This document shows, piece after piece, positions 6,306 through 6,899 of a stretch of 6,899 nucleotides of DNA (the first letter of the stretch is position 1; every line of letters starts with the position of its first letter). The stretch comes from JBEGQX01 sp041180805. GTDB taxonomy: Bacteria; Planctomycetota; Planctomycetia; Gemmatales; Gemmataceae. Under the pieces are notes generated by a model, which saw only the letters and a program-made list of their open reading frames with translations, had not been told where the DNA came from and did no database searches. Both the position numbers and the translations under genes were made by a program. The stretch covers positions 1 to 6,899 of the forward strand of contig JBEGQX010000222.1 of NCBI GenBank assembly GCA_041180805.1. Reading direction: 5' to 3'.

Positions 6306-6899
6306 TTTAAATTTACCTGATCCGTAATTTTTTGACCCATAAGGTCCATATACATTTTCTCTAATCCCGTTTCCATGATTTGAACAAAATGAAGATCAAC
6401 GCCGCAAGAGCCAAGAAACAGCAGACTGTCTGTTAAATTATTGGCACCGGCAATACCATCCATTTGAAGTATTCGCCCAATAACTTTGGCATGAGGATAT
6501 TTTTTAAGAATCATTTCTTTCGTTGGGACATTTAATTTTTCCAATTCAATTGTTAAACTAAAATTTTGTTTATTCAACAGATTAGAAACCTTTTCAATCA
6601 GCATCATTTTTCCATTTGATAAAAATCCTACCGTATCAGCAACGTTTTCCACTTCCTTCATATGATGTGTGGCAATCACCACAGAGGTATGATTTTGTGT
6701 TAACTTTTTAAGAAAACCATAAATGTCTGTTTTGGACTGGGAATCAATCCCCACAGTTGGTTCATCTAATAATAAAACAGCGGGATTATGAATCACACCT
6801 AACGCAAGATTTAACTTCCTTTTATTGCCTCCGGAGTAAAACACACTTTTTTTATGAATCAGGTTCAACGGAAAATTCAAAGCAGAAAGAATATGAATC
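6302..6899 (-). CDS. ABC transporter ATP-binding protein, C-terminal part (5' end outside the window)
   Basis: 198 residues are visible and the frame is open to the right edge, so the real start, the Walker A P-loop and the Q-loop lie beyond it. The TTG at 6880 in this frame is internal, not a start. Visible nucleotide-binding elements, in order: the ABC signature YSGGNKRKL (6838-6812), a variant of LSGGxxxR; Walker B AVLLLDEP (6781-6758) with catalytic Glu; the D-loop region TVGIDSQS; and the H-loop ATHH (first His at 6667-6665). About 130 residues of C-terminal accessory domain follow, ending near GLEKMYMDLMG, which resembles the sLEdvFlxLtG tail of drug/lipid-export ATPases. It powers the permease encoded immediately downstream, with which it shares ATGA. 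Confidence 0.93.
   Translation of the reverse strand, partial: IHILSALNFPLNLIHKKSVFYSGGNKRKLNLALGVIHNPAVLLLDEPTVGIDSQSKTDIYGFLKKLTQNHTSVVIATHHMKEVENVADTVGFLSNGKMMLIEKVSNLLNKQNFSLTIELEKLNVPTKEMILKKYPHAKVIGRILQMDGIAGANNLTDSLLFLGSCGVDLHFVQIMETGLEKMYMDLMGQKITDQVNLK

Noticed and set aside
6302..6880. Treating the TTG at 6880 as the ATPase start
   Set aside because: The frame continues to the window edge, and a start here would omit Walker A and the Q-loop, which a working ABC ATPase needs.

Overview
The window looks like a chromosomal stretch from a bacterium of moderate GC content, most plausibly a planctomycete. This is inferred from protein architecture, not from a marker gene. One clue is an exported trypsin-like protease joined to a concanavalin-like module and a SirB1-type domain. 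The other is a protein with an N-terminal excisionase/MerR-like helix-turn-helix, a long Ser/Asp/Glu-rich low-complexity region and a C-terminal membrane helix. No mobile element, CRISPR array, tRNA or rRNA was recognised.

Layout from left to right. (1) Bases 1-1919, minus strand: a large gene cut by the left edge, with 639 codons visible. It encodes an exported trypsin-like serine protease with a complete His/Asp/Ser triad, then a LamG/DUF1080-like beta-sandwich, a charged helical linker, and a SirB1/Transglut_core2 domain. (2) Bases 1920-2163: a divergent intergenic region with a 15-bp palindrome, a possible sigma-70 promoter facing right, and a good Shine-Dalgarno sequence for the leftward gene. 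(3) Bases 2164-3480, plus strand: the HTH / acidic / membrane-anchored protein. (4) Bases 3470-3496: a perfect 9-bp inverted repeat covering both stop codons of two convergent genes. (5) Bases 3486-6899, minus strand: three genes in the order ABC ATPase (5' end outside the window), ABC-2 type permease, and a divergent uronate isomerase-family protein. The ATPase and permease overlap by ATGA, and 51 bases separate the permease from the isomerase-like gene. This looks like one operon.

How the genes may work together. The ATPase and permease almost certainly form one ABC-2 exporter. The isomerase-like gene is probably co-transcribed with it, but no shared substrate can be read from the sequence. 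The protease fusion and the HTH protein are divergently arranged and share a 244-bp control region, so co-regulation or regulation of one by the other is possible. The least familiar parts are the protease/SirB1 fusion and the membrane-tethered HTH protein. No complete undescribed defence or mobile system is visible.
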